Source: Streptomyces sp. PTY087I2 (GTDB lineage: Bacteria > Actinomycetota > Actinomycetes > Streptomycetales > Streptomycetaceae). Taken from it: 64,000 nt of DNA. The DNA is taken from assembly GCF_001687325.1 (NCBI RefSeq), contig NZ_LZRD01000011.1, forward strand, positions 62,001-126,000. The letters run 5' to 3'. Positions within the stretch are counted from its first letter, which is position 1. The number at the start of each line of letters is the position of its first letter. The notes under the pieces were generated by a model. It saw only the letters and a list, made by a program, of their open reading frames with translations. It did not search any database and had not been told where the DNA came from. Of this stretch, positions 8,193-16,994 are shown one piece after another. Position numbers and translations under genes: made by a program.

Positions 8193-9587
8193 ATGAAGGC
8201 CCATGACCAGATGTACATCGACGGCGCGTGGCGGCCCGCCGTCGGCCGGGACACGATCGCGGTCGTGAACCCGGCGGACGAGCAGGTCATCGCCCACGTA
8301 CCGGCGGGGACGGCGGAGGACGTCGACGCGGCGGTGCGGGCCGCGCGCGCCGCCTTCCCCGCCTGGGCCGCGACACCGCCCGCCGAGCGTGCCGCCCGGC
8401 TCACCGCGCTGGCCGACGCGCTGGCCGCCCGCAAGGACGTGCTGGCGGAGACGATCACGGCGGAGCTGGGCTCACCGCTGCCGCTGTCACAGATGGTCCA
8501 CGCGGGCGTGCCCGTGCTGGTGGCCGCCTCGTACGCCGAACTGGCCGCCCGCCACACCTTCGAGGAGCGGATCGGCAACTCCACCGTGCTGCTGGAGCCG
8601 GTCGGCGTGGTCGGTGCGATCACCCCCTGGAACTACCCGCTCCACCAGATCGTCGCCAAGGTCGCCCCCGCGCTCGCCGCCGGCTGCACCGTCGTCCTCA
8701 AGCCCGCCGAGGACACCCCGCTCACCGCCCAGCTCTTCGCCGAGGCCACCGAGGCCGCCGGGCTGCCGCCGGGGGTCTTCAACCTCGTCACCGGCCTCGG
8801 ACCGGTCGCCGGCCAGGCGCTCGCCGCCCACGAGGACGTCGACCTGGTCTCGTTCACCGGATCGACCGCCGTCGGCAAGCAGATCGGCGCCACCGCCGGA
8901 GCCGCGATCAAGCGCGTCGCCCTCGAACTGGGCGGCAAGTCCGCCAATGTGATCCTGCCCGGCGCGGACCTCGCCAAGGCGGTCAACGTCGGCATCGCCA
9001 ACGTGATGACCAACTCCGGTCAGACGTGCAGCGCCTGGACCCGGATGCTGGTGGACGCCGAGCGGTACGACGAGGCCGTGGAGCTGGCGGCGAACGCCGT
9101 CACCAAGTACGTGGCAGGGGAGCGGGTCGGTCCGCTCGTCAACGCCAAGCAGCAGGCCCGGGTGCGCGGTTACATCGAGAAGGGTGTCGCGGAAGGGGCC
9201 CGGCTGATCGCGGGCGGCCCGGACGCGCCCCTGGAGACCGGCTACTACGTCAGCCCGACCGTCTTCGCCGATGTCACCCCGGACATGACGATCGCCCAGG
9301 AGGAGATCTTCGGCCCGGTGGTCTCGATCCTGCGGTACGAGGACGTGGACGACGCCCTCCGGATCGCCAACGGCACCGTGTACGGGCTCGCCGGTGCCGT
9401 ATGGGCGGCGGACGACGAGGAGGCGGTGGCCTTCGCCCGCCGGATGGACACCGGGCAGGTCGACATCAACGGCGGACGGTTCAACCCGCTGGCCCCGTTC
9501 GGCGGTTACAAGCAGTCGGGGGTCGGCCGCGAGCTGGGCCCGCACGGTCTGGCGGAGTACCTCCAGACCAAGTCGCTCCAGTTCTGA
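8193..9587 (+). CDS. NAD(P)-dependent aldehyde dehydrogenase
   Basis: Oxidises an aldehyde to its acid. It has 464 residues with the full family pattern: cofactor-site [20 protein letters not shown] (about residues 148-167), FTGSTAVGK, catalytic Glu in [11 protein letters not shown], and the nucleophilic Cys in [11 protein letters not shown] (about residues 276-286). The ATG at 8193 follows GGAGGAAACAG, a good ribosome site. A zinc alcohol dehydrogenase begins 43 bp downstream, so the pair probably converts an alcohol to an acid through the aldehyde. The operator at 8098-8116 points to TetR control. Confidence 0.95.
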   Translation: MKAHDQMYIDGAWRPAVGRDTIAVVNPADEQVIAHVPAGTAEDVDAAVRAARAAFPAWAATPPAERAARLTALADALAARKDVLAETITAELGSPLPLSQMVHAGVPVLVAASYAELAARHTFEERIGNSTVLLEPVGVVGAITPWNYPLHQIVAKVAPALAAGCTVVLKPAEDTPLTAQLFAEATEAAGLPPGVFNLVTGLGPVAGQALAAHEDVDLVSFTGSTAVGKQIGATAGAAIKRVALELGGKSANVILPGADLAKAVNVGIANVMTNSGQTCSAWTRMLVDAERYDEAVELAANAVTKYVAGERVGPLVNAKQQARVRGYIEKGVAEGARLIAGGPDAPLETGYYVSPTVFADVTPDMTIAQEEIFGPVVSILRYEDVDDALRIANGTVYGLAGAVWAADDEEAVAFARRMDTGQVDINGGRFNPLAPFGGYKQSGVGRELGPHGLAEYLQTKSLQF

Positions 9588-9630
9588 CCCCGTAACCCTT
9601 CCTGTGTCATTCCGTGTAAGGAGCCTGTTC

Positions 9631-10713
9631 GTGGTCCGCGCCGCCGTACTGCCCGCCGTCGGAGCTCCGCTGGAGATCACCGACATCGTCCTGCCGGAGC
9701 CCGGCCCCGGTCAGGTGCGTATCGCGCTCGCCGCCGCCGGGGTCTGCCACTCCGACCTGTCCCTGTCCGACGGCACCATGCGCGTCCCGGTGCCCGCCGT
9801 CCTCGGCCACGAGGGCGCGGGTACGGTCCTGGCGGTCGGCGAGGGCGTCACGCATGTCGCACCCGGTGACGGCGTGGTCCTCAACTGGGCCCCCTCCTGC
9901 GGTGCTTGCTTCCACTGCGGGATCGGGGAGGTCTGGCTCTGCGCCGACGCGCTGAAGGGGACCGGCAACCTCCACGCCCGTACGGCCGACGGCACCGAAC
10001 TCCACCCCGGCCTCAACGTGGCGGCCTTCGCGGAGGAGACCGTCGTCGCCGCGAACTGCGTGCTCCCGGCCCCCGACGGCATCCCCCTCACCGACGCCGC
10101 CCTCCTCGGCTGCGCGGTCCTCACCGGCTACGGGGCGGTCCACCACAGCGCCCGGGTCCGCGAGGGCGAGAGCGTCGTCGTGTTCGGGATCGGTGGCGTC
10201 GGCCTCGCCGTGCTCCAGGCCGCCCGGATCGCGGGCGCGTCCAGGATCATCGCGGTCGACGTCTCCCCGGCCAAGGAGGAGCTGGCCCGGCAGGCGGGCG
10301 CCACCGACTACGCCATCGCCTCCGCCACCACCCCGCGCGAGATCCGCAAGCTGACCGGCGGCCAGGGCGCGGACGTCGCGGTGGAGTGCGTCGGCCGGCC
10401 CGCGACCATCCGGGCCGCCTGGGAGTCCACCCGGCGCGGCGGCCGCACCACGGTCGTCGGGATCGGCGGCAAGGACCAGGAGGTCACCTTCAACGCCCTG
10501 GAGATCTTCCACTGGGGCCGGTCCCTGACGGGCTGCGTCTACGGCAACAGCGACCCGGCCCGCGACCTGCCCGTCCTCGCCGACCACATCCGCGCGGGCC
10601 GCTTCGACCTGTCGATGATGGTCACCGAGCGCATCGCCCTGGACGGCATCCCCGCCGCCTTCGACAACATGATCGCGGGCAAGGGCGGCAGGGCGCTGGT
10701 GGTCTTCCAGTAG
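9631..10713 (+). CDS. zinc-dependent alcohol dehydrogenase (MDR family)
   Basis: A 360-residue NAD-dependent dehydrogenase. Catalytic zinc ligands are visible in GVCHSD and GHEGAG. The structural-zinc lobe has CGACFHCGIGEVWLC, and the Rossmann fold has GIGGVGLAVL. GTG 9631 is chosen because AAGGAG lies 7 bases upstream. It is in the class III-like group together with the formaldehyde dehydrogenase at 40024 in this window. It is the second gene of the aldehyde dehydrogenase operon; the substrate is not evident. Confidence 0.93.
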   Translation: MVRAAVLPAVGAPLEITDIVLPEPGPGQVRIALAAAGVCHSDLSLSDGTMRVPVPAVLGHEGAGTVLAVGEGVTHVAPGDGVVLNWAPSCGACFHCGIGEVWLCADALKGTGNLHARTADGTELHPGLNVAAFAEETVVAANCVLPAPDGIPLTDAALLGCAVLTGYGAVHHSARVREGESVVVFGIGGVGLAVLQAARIAGASRIIAVDVSPAKEELARQAGATDYAIASATTPREIRKLTGGQGADVAVECVGRPATIRAAWESTRRGGRTTVVGIGGKDQEVTFNALEIFHWGRSLTGCVYGNSDPARDLPVLADHIRAGRFDLSMMVTERIALDGIPAAFDNMIAGKGGRALVVFQ

Positions 10714-10717
10714 TCCG

Positions 10718-11770
10718 TCAGTAGTCCGTCGTCCGGGAGGTCGAGGTGACCGGCCCCAGCAGCCGGGCATCCATCTCGCCCTCCTCGAACAGCCGGGAGG
10801 CCGGGCCCACGATCAGCGGGTCCGGCTTCCCGACCGCCTCCGGGTCCTTGCCCGGGTAGTCGAAGCGGTCCAGCACATGCCGCATCGCCTCCAGCCGGGC
10901 GCGCTTCTTGTCGTTGCTCTTCACCACCGTCCAGGGCGCGTCGGCCGTGTCGGTGTGGAAGAGCATCAGCTCCTTCGCCTCCGTGTACTCGTCCCACTTG
11001 TCCAGCGAGGCCAGGTCGACGGGGCTCAGCTTCCACCGCCGTACGGGGTCGATCTGCCGGATCATGAACCGGTTGCGCTGCTCGTTGCGGGAGACGGAGA
11101 ACCAGAACTTCACCAGGTGGATGCCGTCCCGGGCGAGCATCCGCTCGAACCCGGGAGCCTGGTGCATGAACTCCAGGTACTCGCGGGTCGTGCAGAACCC
11201 CATGACCCGTTCCACGCCTGCCCGGTTGTACCAGGAGCGGTCGAACAGGACGATCTCCCCGGCGCTCGGCAGATGCGCCGCGTACCGCTGGAAGTACCAC
11301 TGGGTGCGCTCGCGCTCGGTGGGCTTCTCCAGCGCCACCACGCGTGCGCCACGCGGATTGAGATGCTCGGTGAACCGCTTGATCGTGCCGCCCTTGCCCG
11401 CCGCGTCCCGGCCCTCGAAGAGGATCACCAGCCGCTCGTCGCGCTCCTTCACCCAGTGCTGGAGCTTCAGCAGCTCGATCTGGAGCGCGCGCTTGGCCTT
11501 GTCGTAGTCGCGGCGGCGCAGCTTGCGGTCGTACGGGTAGTCCTCGCGCCAGGCGTCGCGGGCGTGGCCCTCCGGCGTGACGAGGACGGGATCGTCATCT
11601 CCGCTGTCGACCACACCGAACCCGTCCAGATAGGCCCCGCCGTGCCGCGCGGCACGGCGGGTGGCCTCGGAGCCGTCGGGGTTCGCGGGCGTGTCGGCCC
11701 CGGCGGGCTCGTCCCGGTCCGCCTTGCCCTTGGCCCCGTTACGTCCGTTCCGCTTGGCGCTCCTCGTCAT
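10718..11770 (-). CDS. ppk2: polyphosphate kinase 2
   Basis: PPK2 moves phosphate between polyphosphate and nucleotides. It has 350 residues: a charged N-terminal tail of about 75 residues, Walker A in GRDAAGKGGTIKRF (about 120-133), and the lid motif DRSWYNRAGVERVMGF (177-192). The sequence is of the one-domain class that acts on nucleoside mono- or diphosphates; the direction and base preference are not visible. Its first 32 bases overlap the 3' end of the upstream DMT transporter gene, so the two are coupled. It converges with the alcohol dehydrogenase with only 4 bp between the stops. Confidence 0.94.
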   Translation of the reverse strand: MTRSAKRNGRNGAKGKADRDEPAGADTPANPDGSEATRRAARHGGAYLDGFGVVDSGDDDPVLVTPEGHARDAWREDYPYDRKLRRRDYDKAKRALQIELLKLQHWVKERDERLVILFEGRDAAGKGGTIKRFTEHLNPRGARVVALEKPTERERTQWYFQRYAAHLPSAGEIVLFDRSWYNRAGVERVMGFCTTREYLEFMHQAPGFERMLARDGIHLVKFWFSVSRNEQRNRFMIRQIDPVRRWKLSPVDLASLDKWDEYTEAKELMLFHTDTADAPWTVVKSNDKKRARLEAMRHVLDRFDYPGKDPEAVGKPDPLIVGPASRLFEEGEMDARLLGPVTSTSRTTDY

Positions 11771-12692
11771 GACGGGATCCCTCCACCGGCCGGGCCGGAT
11801 TTCCGCGTGTGGGCCCAGTCTGCGGACGGCTCCGGGAGACCGCCACCCCGGCCAGGCACAGCACCCCGCCGACGATGCCGAGCGGGGTCGGCACCTCGTC
11901 CAGCAGCACCCACGCCATGCCCACGACGAGCGCCGGGACCGCGTAGGTGGTCGCGCCCATCTTCCCCGCGGTGGTCCGGGCCAGGGCGTAGCCCCAGGTG
12001 GTGAAGGCCAGCGCGGTCGGGAAGACGCCCAGGTAGACCATGTTCAGGGTGGCGGACAGCGGGGCGTCGGCGGCCTCGGAGACCAGCACCCCGGTGAACG
12101 GCAGGCAGGCGACGGCCCCGATCAGGCAGCCGAAGGTGTTGATCTGGAGCGAGGAACCGTGCGCGAGGGCCGGCTTCTGGCTCACCACGCCCGCCGCGTA
12201 CGCCACGGCGGCCAGCAGGCACAGGGCCACGCCCAGGACGGAGGAGCCGCCGTGCCCGGACATCGCGAGCCCGACCACGACCGCGCCGGCGAACGAGACG
12301 CCCATGCCCAGCAGCAGGCGGCGCGGCAGGCCCTCGCCGAGCATGCGGGCGCCGAGCAGGGCGATCAGGATGGGGCCGATGTTCACGAGCATCGCGGCCG
12401 TGCCGGCGTCGACCTCCTGCTCGCCCCAGTTCAGGGCGACCATGTACAGCCCGAACCACAGCACCCCCGAGGTGATGATCCCGGGCCAGGCGCCGCGCCC
12501 CGGGAGCCCTTCCCGGCGGACGAGCAGGATCGCCCCGAGCACGAGCGTGCCCGCGAGCAGGCGGCCCAGGGCCAGCGCGCCGGGGGAGTAGGCCTCGCCC
12601 GCGCTGCGGATGGAGACGAAGGCGGAGGCCCACAGCAGGACGGTGGTGCAGGCGGCGGCGGGGGCGCGCCAGGGGTGGGTGGTCGTGGTCAT
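11739..12692 (-). CDS. EamA/DMT-family exporter
   Basis: A 317-residue membrane protein with ten hydrophobic segments in two EamA repeats (VLLWASAFVSIRSAGEAYSP in the first; VAYAAGVVSQKPAL begins the second). The start is the ATG at 12692. The C-terminal 30 residues are charged and are encoded in the overlap with ppk2. Members export amino acids or other small metabolites; the substrate here is unknown. The 500-bp upstream spacer is full of repeats. Confidence 0.9.
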   Translation of the reverse strand: MTTTTHPWRAPAAACTTVLLWASAFVSIRSAGEAYSPGALALGRLLAGTLVLGAILLVRREGLPGRGAWPGIITSGVLWFGLYMVALNWGEQEVDAGTAAMLVNIGPILIALLGARMLGEGLPRRLLLGMGVSFAGAVVVGLAMSGHGGSSVLGVALCLLAAVAYAAGVVSQKPALAHGSSLQINTFGCLIGAVACLPFTGVLVSEAADAPLSATLNMVYLGVFPTALAFTTWGYALARTTAGKMGATTYAVPALVVGMAWVLLDEVPTPLGIVGGVLCLAGVAVSRSRPQTGPTRGNPARPVEGSRHDEERQAERT

Positions 12693-13192
12693 GGCCACGA
12701 CCGTAAGACCGAAACGCTTCGCCCCCCACCGAATTGTCAATCCCCGTCAATCGTGACCTCGGCGGCCCCATTCCCTGGGGGCTCCCCAAGCCCGTCCACC
12801 CTCCCAGCCCGTCCGGCGCTTGAGGACGGAACCCTGCACCCGTCCAGCCCGTGCCCCCCTTGGGGCTGGGGCCGTCCACCCTTCCAGCCCGCACCCCCTT
12901 GGGGCTGGAGCCCGGCCGTCCCCTCCAGCCTGCACCCGCTTGGGGCTGGAGCCCGGCCATCCCCAGCCCGTCCGGCGATTGAGGACGGAACCGTGGCGGT
13001 GGTACGGGGCGACCCCTCCGTGTCCGGGAAGCAAGGGTGCTGCCCAACCCAAGCACCGGTTCCGTCCTCAAACGCCGGACGGGCTGGATGTGCACGGCCT
13101 CGTCCGCAGCCGCCGGACGGGCTGGATGTGCACGGTCTCGTCCGTAACCGTCGGACGGGCTGGAGTCGCGCGGGCTCGTCCGTGGCCGGGCG
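12693..13192. other. repeat-rich intergenic region
   Basis: This 500-bp spacer has no credible gene. It contains direct and inverted copies of a Streptomyces dispersed element (12805-12833, 12964-12992, inverted 13058-13086), three GCTTGGGGCTGG-type words near 12858-12950, and partial units near 13108-13165. The long open frames crossing it are side products of this repeat composition. Confidence 0.8.
12805..13086. repeat. clustered copies of a 29-bp dispersed Streptomyces repeat
   Basis: The unit reads CAGCCCGTCCGGCG, then NTTGAGGACGGAACC. Copies lie at 12805-12833 and 12964-12992 on the plus strand, and inverted at 13058-13086. The second and third copies could pair into a 29-bp stem with a 65-base loop, which may act as a terminator or recombination hotspot. 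I recall such elements as common between Streptomyces genes. Shorter pieces with GGATGTGCACGG repeat downstream. Confidence 0.8.
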
Positions 13193-13942
13193 TCAGTCCG
13201 GGAGTGGGTCGGGGGCCAAGCCCAGGTGGGCCGACAGGGCGTGGGCTCCCGACGGGGTCAGCCGGACCGCCCGCCCCGACCCCACCCGCTCGCACCACCC
13301 CACCCCCAGCACATGCGCGCACAACGCCGCCCCCGCCGCCCCCGCCAGATGCGGACGCCGCTCCGTCCAGTCCAGGCAGCCCCGGGCCAGGGGCCGCCGC
13401 CCGGACCGGTCCAGGGGGACGCCCAGCGCGTCGAACCACTCCAGGCCCGCCCCGGTCAGCGCGAACCCGGTGTCCTGCCGCAGCAACCCCCGTACGGTCA
13501 TCGCCTCCGTGATCCGGATGCCCAGCCGCCCGGCGAGATGGTCGTAACAGGTCCGCCCCCGGGCCAGCGCACTGCTCATGCTCGCCGCCCGCAGCGACCG
13601 CGGCCGCTCCGGCTCGCCCGGCATCGTGCGGGACACCAGCTCCTCCACCAGATGCGCCGCCCGCTCGTCGGCCAGCCGGACATAACGGTGGCGGCCCTGC
13701 CGCTCCTCGGCCAGCAGCCCGCCCGCCACCAGCCGCCCCAGGTGCTCACTGGCGGTGGACGGGGCGACACCGGCGTACCGGGCCAGCTCACCGGCGGTCC
13801 AGGCGCGCCCGTCCAGCAGCGCCAGGCAGAAGGAGGCCCGGGTCTCGTCCGCGAGGAGGGCGGCCAGCGCGGCGAGGCGTACGGCGGTGGAGTCGTGCGG
13901 CCGCGGCCGACGGGAACGGTCCATACGTCCAGCGTCCGTCAC
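13193..13942 (-). CDS. ArsR-type winged-helix regulator
   Basis: A 249-residue protein with an ArsR winged helix at about residues 16-90: LADETRASFCLALLDGRAWT, then ELARYAGVAPSTASEHLGRL and RHRYVRL. A C-terminal region of about 150 residues shows TAGEL-like helices and could be a second wHTH (GFALTGAGLEWFDALGV; VRLTPSGAHAL). The GTG start overlaps the stop of the upstream TetR gene by four bases (GTGA), so the two regulators are coupled. No clear metal-binding cysteine cluster is seen. Target genes are unknown. Confidence 0.85.
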   Translation of the reverse strand: MTDAGRMDRSRRPRPHDSTAVRLAALAALLADETRASFCLALLDGRAWTAGELARYAGVAPSTASEHLGRLVAGGLLAEERQGRHRYVRLADERAAHLVEELVSRTMPGEPERPRSLRAASMSSALARGRTCYDHLAGRLGIRITEAMTVRGLLRQDTGFALTGAGLEWFDALGVPLDRSGRRPLARGCLDWTERRPHLAGAAGAALCAHVLGVGWCERVGSGRAVRLTPSGAHALSAHLGLAPDPLPD

Positions 13943-14637
13943 GGACGGTTCGGCGCCGGCCGAACCGTCGCCGCGTCACCGTCCACCGGCCGCGCGTACT
14001 GCTCGTACTGGATCGCCAGCCCGTCCAGCAGTGCCCGCAGCCCCGTCTCGAAGGCCCCTTCGTCGACCTGGCGCCGGTGGTCGGCCAGCAGATGGGCCTG
14101 GCCGAGGTGCGGGTAGTCGGCGGGGTCGTAGGCGGTCTCGTCGTCGACGAAGCCCCCGGCGAAGGAGCCCAGCGCCGAGCCGGTGATGAAGTACCGCATC
14201 AGCGCCCCGATCCGGGTCGCCTGCGCGGGCGGCCACCCCGCCCCCACCATCGCCCCGAACACCGCGTCGGCCACCCGCAGTCCCGCCGGCCGGCGGCCGG
14301 GGCCCCGGGCGAGGACCGGGACGATGTGCGGGTGCGCGGCGAGGGCGGCCCGGTAGGACAGCGCCCAGTCGTGCAGGGCCGCCCGCCAGTCGCGCGGGTC
14401 CGACTCCTCGAACATCGACAGATCGACCTGTACGGAGACCGCGTCGGCGACGGCGTCGAGGATCTCCTCCTTGTTGCGGAAGTGGTTGTAGAGCGAGGGC
14501 CCGCTGACCCCGAGCACGGCCGCCAGCCGGCGCGTGGAGACGGCGTCGAGCCCCTCGGCGTCCACGAGCGCGCTCGCCGCCCCGACGATGCGGTCTCTGC
14601 TGAGGAGGGGCTTGCGCGGTCGGGCCATGCGGCTCAT
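13939..14637 (-). CDS. TetR-family regulator of the divergent acyl-CoA dehydrogenase
   Basis: A 232-residue repressor. The helix-turn-helix covers about residues 11-57 (DRIVGAASALVDAEGLDAVS, then GVSGPSLYNHFRNKEEILDAV). Starts at 14637 (MSRMARPRK) or 14628 (MARPRK) are both possible. The divergent acyl-CoA dehydrogenase starts at 14705, and a palindrome (14657-14675) sits between the two genes. By the usual rule for divergent TetR pairs this protein should repress the dehydrogenase. The matching palindrome at 8098-8116 extends the regulon to the aldehyde dehydrogenase operon. Confidence 0.9.
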   Translation of the reverse strand: MSRMARPRKPLLSRDRIVGAASALVDAEGLDAVSTRRLAAVLGVSGPSLYNHFRNKEEILDAVADAVSVQVDLSMFEESDPRDWRAALHDWALSYRAALAAHPHIVPVLARGPGRRPAGLRVADAVFGAMVGAGWPPAQATRIGALMRYFITGSALGSFAGGFVDDETAYDPADYPHLGQAHLLADHRRQVDEGAFETGLRALLDGLAIQYEQYARPVDGDAATVRPAPNRP

Positions 14638-14656
14638 AGTAGGCCCTGCGAGCCGG

Positions 14657-14675
14657 AAACTAGCAGTGCTAATTA
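14657..14675. promoter_or_regulatory. TetR operator between divergent tetR and acyl-CoA dehydrogenase
   Basis: AAACTAGCAGTGCTAATTA is a near-perfect palindrome around CTAGC/GCTA. It lies 20 bp from the tetR start and 30 bp from the dehydrogenase start, so one bound dimer could control both promoters. It is related to the site at 8098-8116. Confidence 0.7.
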
Positions 14676-14704
14676 AGCGATCGTCGGAAGCGGGGTGGCG
14701 CACG

Positions 14705-15856
14705 ATGGACCTGGCGCTCAGCGAGGAGCAGGAAGCCGTCCGGAAGCTGGCCGAGGACTTCGTCGCCCGCGAGGTCGCCCCGCACGTCGTCGCGTGGGAC
14801 CGGGCCGAGAATGTCGACAGGTCGATCGTCGGCAAGCTCGGGGAGCTCGGCTTCCTCGGGCTGACCGTCCCCGAGGAGTACGGCGGCTCCGGCGGCGACC
14901 ACCTGTCCTACTGCCTGGTCACCGAGGAGCTGGGGCGCGGCGACTCCTCGGTGCGCGGCATCGTCTCCGTATCGCTCGGCCTCGTCGCCAAGACCATCGC
15001 GTCCTGGGGGAGCGAGGAGCAGAAGCGGCAGTGGCTGCCCCGGCTCACCTCCGGCGAGGCGATCGGCTGCTTCGGCCTCACCGAGCCCGGCACCGGCTCG
15101 GACGCCGGGAACCTCGCCACCAGGGCCGTGCGCGACGGCGGCGACTATGTCGTCAACGGCACCAAGATGTTCATCACCAACGGCACCTGGGCCGATGTCG
15201 TCCTGCTCTTCGCGCGGACGGACGGCAGCCCCGGCCACCGGGGCGTCTCCGCCTTCCTCGTCCCCGCCGACACCCCCGGTCTCACCCGCCGCACCATCCA
15301 CGGCAAGCTGGGCCTGCGCGGCCAGGCCACCGCCGAACTGGTTCTCGAGGATGTCCGGATACCGGCGTCCTGCCTCCTCGGCCCCGAGGGCAAGGGCTTC
15401 TCCCTCGCGATGTCCGCCCTCGCCAAGGGGCGCATGTCGGTCGCGGCGGGCTGTGTCGGCATCGCCCGGGCCGCCCTGGACGCGGCCGTGCGCTACGCCG
15501 GTGAGCGCGAGCAGTTCGGCAAGACCATCGCCCGCCACCAGCTCGTCCAGGAACTGCTGAGCGACATCGCCGTGGACGTGGACGCCGCCCGGCTGCTGAC
15601 CTGGCGGGTCGCCGACCTGATCGACCGGGGCCAGGACTTCGCCACCGCCGCCTCGAAGGCCAAGCTGTACGCCTCCGAAGCCGCCGTCCGCTGCGCCAAC
15701 AACGCCCTCCAGGTCTTCGGCGGCTACGGCTACATCGACGAGTACCCGGTCGGCAAGCTGCTGCGGGACGCCCGCGTGATGACGCTCTACGAGGGCACCA
15801 GCCAGATCCAGAAGCTGATCATCGGCCGGGCGCTGACGGGCGTCTCCGCCTTCTGA
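14705..15856 (+). CDS. acyl-CoA dehydrogenase
   Basis: An FAD enzyme that introduces the 2,3 double bond into acyl-CoA. It has 383 residues with the complete fold: N-terminal helical domain, [13 protein letters not shown] (about 126-138), KMFITNG, and C-terminal [20 protein letters not shown]. The catalytic base Glu is in LYEGTSQIQ, so it is a standard short/medium-chain type. The ATG 14705 is the first codon after the operator. It is divergent from its probable repressor. Confidence 0.95.
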   Translation: MDLALSEEQEAVRKLAEDFVAREVAPHVVAWDRAENVDRSIVGKLGELGFLGLTVPEEYGGSGGDHLSYCLVTEELGRGDSSVRGIVSVSLGLVAKTIASWGSEEQKRQWLPRLTSGEAIGCFGLTEPGTGSDAGNLATRAVRDGGDYVVNGTKMFITNGTWADVVLLFARTDGSPGHRGVSAFLVPADTPGLTRRTIHGKLGLRGQATAELVLEDVRIPASCLLGPEGKGFSLAMSALAKGRMSVAAGCVGIARAALDAAVRYAGEREQFGKTIARHQLVQELLSDIAVDVDAARLLTWRVADLIDRGQDFATAASKAKLYASEAAVRCANNALQVFGGYGYIDEYPVGKLLRDARVMTLYEGTSQIQKLIIGRALTGVSAF

Positions 15857-15967
15857 CGGGCGCCCGGTCTCGCACGGGGCTCGTACGGGTGTCTGAGTAC
15901 GGGCCTGGGGGCCGGCCTGAGTACGGGTGCGGATGTGGCGCGCGCCACCTCGGCCGATGCTGAACCC

Positions 15968-16258
15968 ATGAGTGACACGACACCGGTCAAGCAGCAGAGC
16001 ACCGCGGCCTTCTACGTCCAGGCCGTGGCCTCCTTCATGGTGGCGATCGCCGCGGTCGCCTTCGGTATCTTCTTCCTCGACGCCGACGCCTGGGTGCGCG
16101 GATTCCTCGCGATCGGCGTGCTCTATCTGGTCACGTCCTGTTTCACGCTCGCCAAGGTGATCCGGGACCGCCAGGAGGCCGGGCAGATCCACAGCCGGGT
16201 CGACCAGGCCCGGCTGGAGAAGATCCTCGCCGAGCACGACCCGTTCCAGAAGCTCTGA
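15968..16258 (+). CDS. YiaA/YiaB-type small membrane protein
   Basis: A 96-residue protein with two long hydrophobic segments (FYVQAVASFMVAIAAVAFGI and VRGFLAIGVLYLVTSCFTLA) and a charged C-terminal tail, matching the yiaA/B two-helix family. Its role is not known. The ATG at 15968 is preferred over an upstream in-frame ATG because it begins the hydrophilic leader MSDTTPVKQQ. It lies alone between the acyl-CoA dehydrogenase and a TetR gene. Confidence 0.82.
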   Translation: MSDTTPVKQQSTAAFYVQAVASFMVAIAAVAFGIFFLDADAWVRGFLAIGVLYLVTSCFTLAKVIRDRQEAGQIHSRVDQARLEKILAEHDPFQKL

Positions 16259-16282
16259 CCCGTACCGTCCGCCGGACACGCC

Positions 16283-16298
16283 CTAAGCGCTTGCTCAG
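16283..16298. promoter_or_regulatory. operator CTAAGCGCTTGCTCAG upstream of tetR
   Basis: The 16-bp sequence has arms CTAAGC and GCTCAG, inverted with one mismatch. It is identical to 17504-17519. A TATGGT box follows at 16307-16312, so the site overlaps the -35 region of the TetR gene and suggests autorepression. Confidence 0.75.
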
Positions 16299-16345
16299 GT
16301 TCGGGGTATGGTGTTCGTCCTGCTGACGGAGAGGGGCCCTGGGCG

Positions 16346-16984
16346 ATGAGTGCGGCGGAGGAGACGAGCGGCGAGGACACGCCGTGGGGCGAGGTCACTC
16401 CCGAGGCGGCCAGGCGGCTCCTCGTCGCCGCCGTGGACGCCTTCGCCGAGCGCGGGTACCACGCGACGACCACCCGTGACATCGCCGGCCGGGCCGGAAT
16501 GAGCCCGGCCGCGCTCTACATCCACTTCAAGACCAAGGAAGAGCTGCTCCACCGGATCAGCAAGATCGGTCACGAGCGGGCGCTGTACGTCCTCGACACC
16601 GAGGCGGACCGGGACGGCACGGCCGCCGAACGGCTCGCCGGAGCCGTCCGCTCCTTCGTCCGCTGGCACGCGGAGCGCCACACCACCGCCCGGGTCGTGC
16701 AGTACGAGCTCGACGCGCTGGGCGAGGAGCACCGCACCGAGATCGTCGCGCTGCGGCGCAGGAGCGACGCGGTGGTGCGCCGGATCATCGGCGAAGGGGT
16801 GCGCGACGGCGAGTTCGACGTCCCCGACGTCCCCGGGACCACGCTCGCGGTGCTGTCCCTCTGCATCGACGTGGCCCGCTGGTTCAACGCCCAGGGGAGC
16901 CGTACGCCCGACGAGGTCGGCGAGTTGTACGCCGACCTCGTCCTGCGGATGGTCGGGGCGCGTACGGCCCCGGAGCCGAAGTAG
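16346..16984 (+). CDS. TetR-family regulator
   Basis: A 212-residue repressor whose helix-turn-helix lies at about residues 21-68 (RLLVAAVDAFAERGYHATTT, then GMSPAALYIHFKTKEELLHRI). Its C-terminal domain (VVQYELDALGEEHRTEIVAL) resembles TetR regulators of fatty-acid or sterol breakdown. The gene converges with a MaoC-type hydratase, with 10 bp between stops. The same 16-bp palindrome precedes both genes, so it probably controls itself and the hydratase. The ligand is likely an acyl-CoA, by inference from context. Confidence 0.9.
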   Translation: MSAAEETSGEDTPWGEVTPEAARRLLVAAVDAFAERGYHATTTRDIAGRAGMSPAALYIHFKTKEELLHRISKIGHERALYVLDTEADRDGTAAERLAGAVRSFVRWHAERHTTARVVQYELDALGEEHRTEIVALRRRSDAVVRRIIGEGVRDGEFDVPDVPGTTLAVLSLCIDVARWFNAQGSRTPDEVGELYADLVLRMVGARTAPEPK

Positions 16985-16994
16985 CCGCTGGAGG

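Noticed and set aside
12740..13190. CRISPR-like repeat array
   Set aside because: Copies are in both orientations, have uneven spacing and no spacer-sized unique segments, and there are no cas genes.
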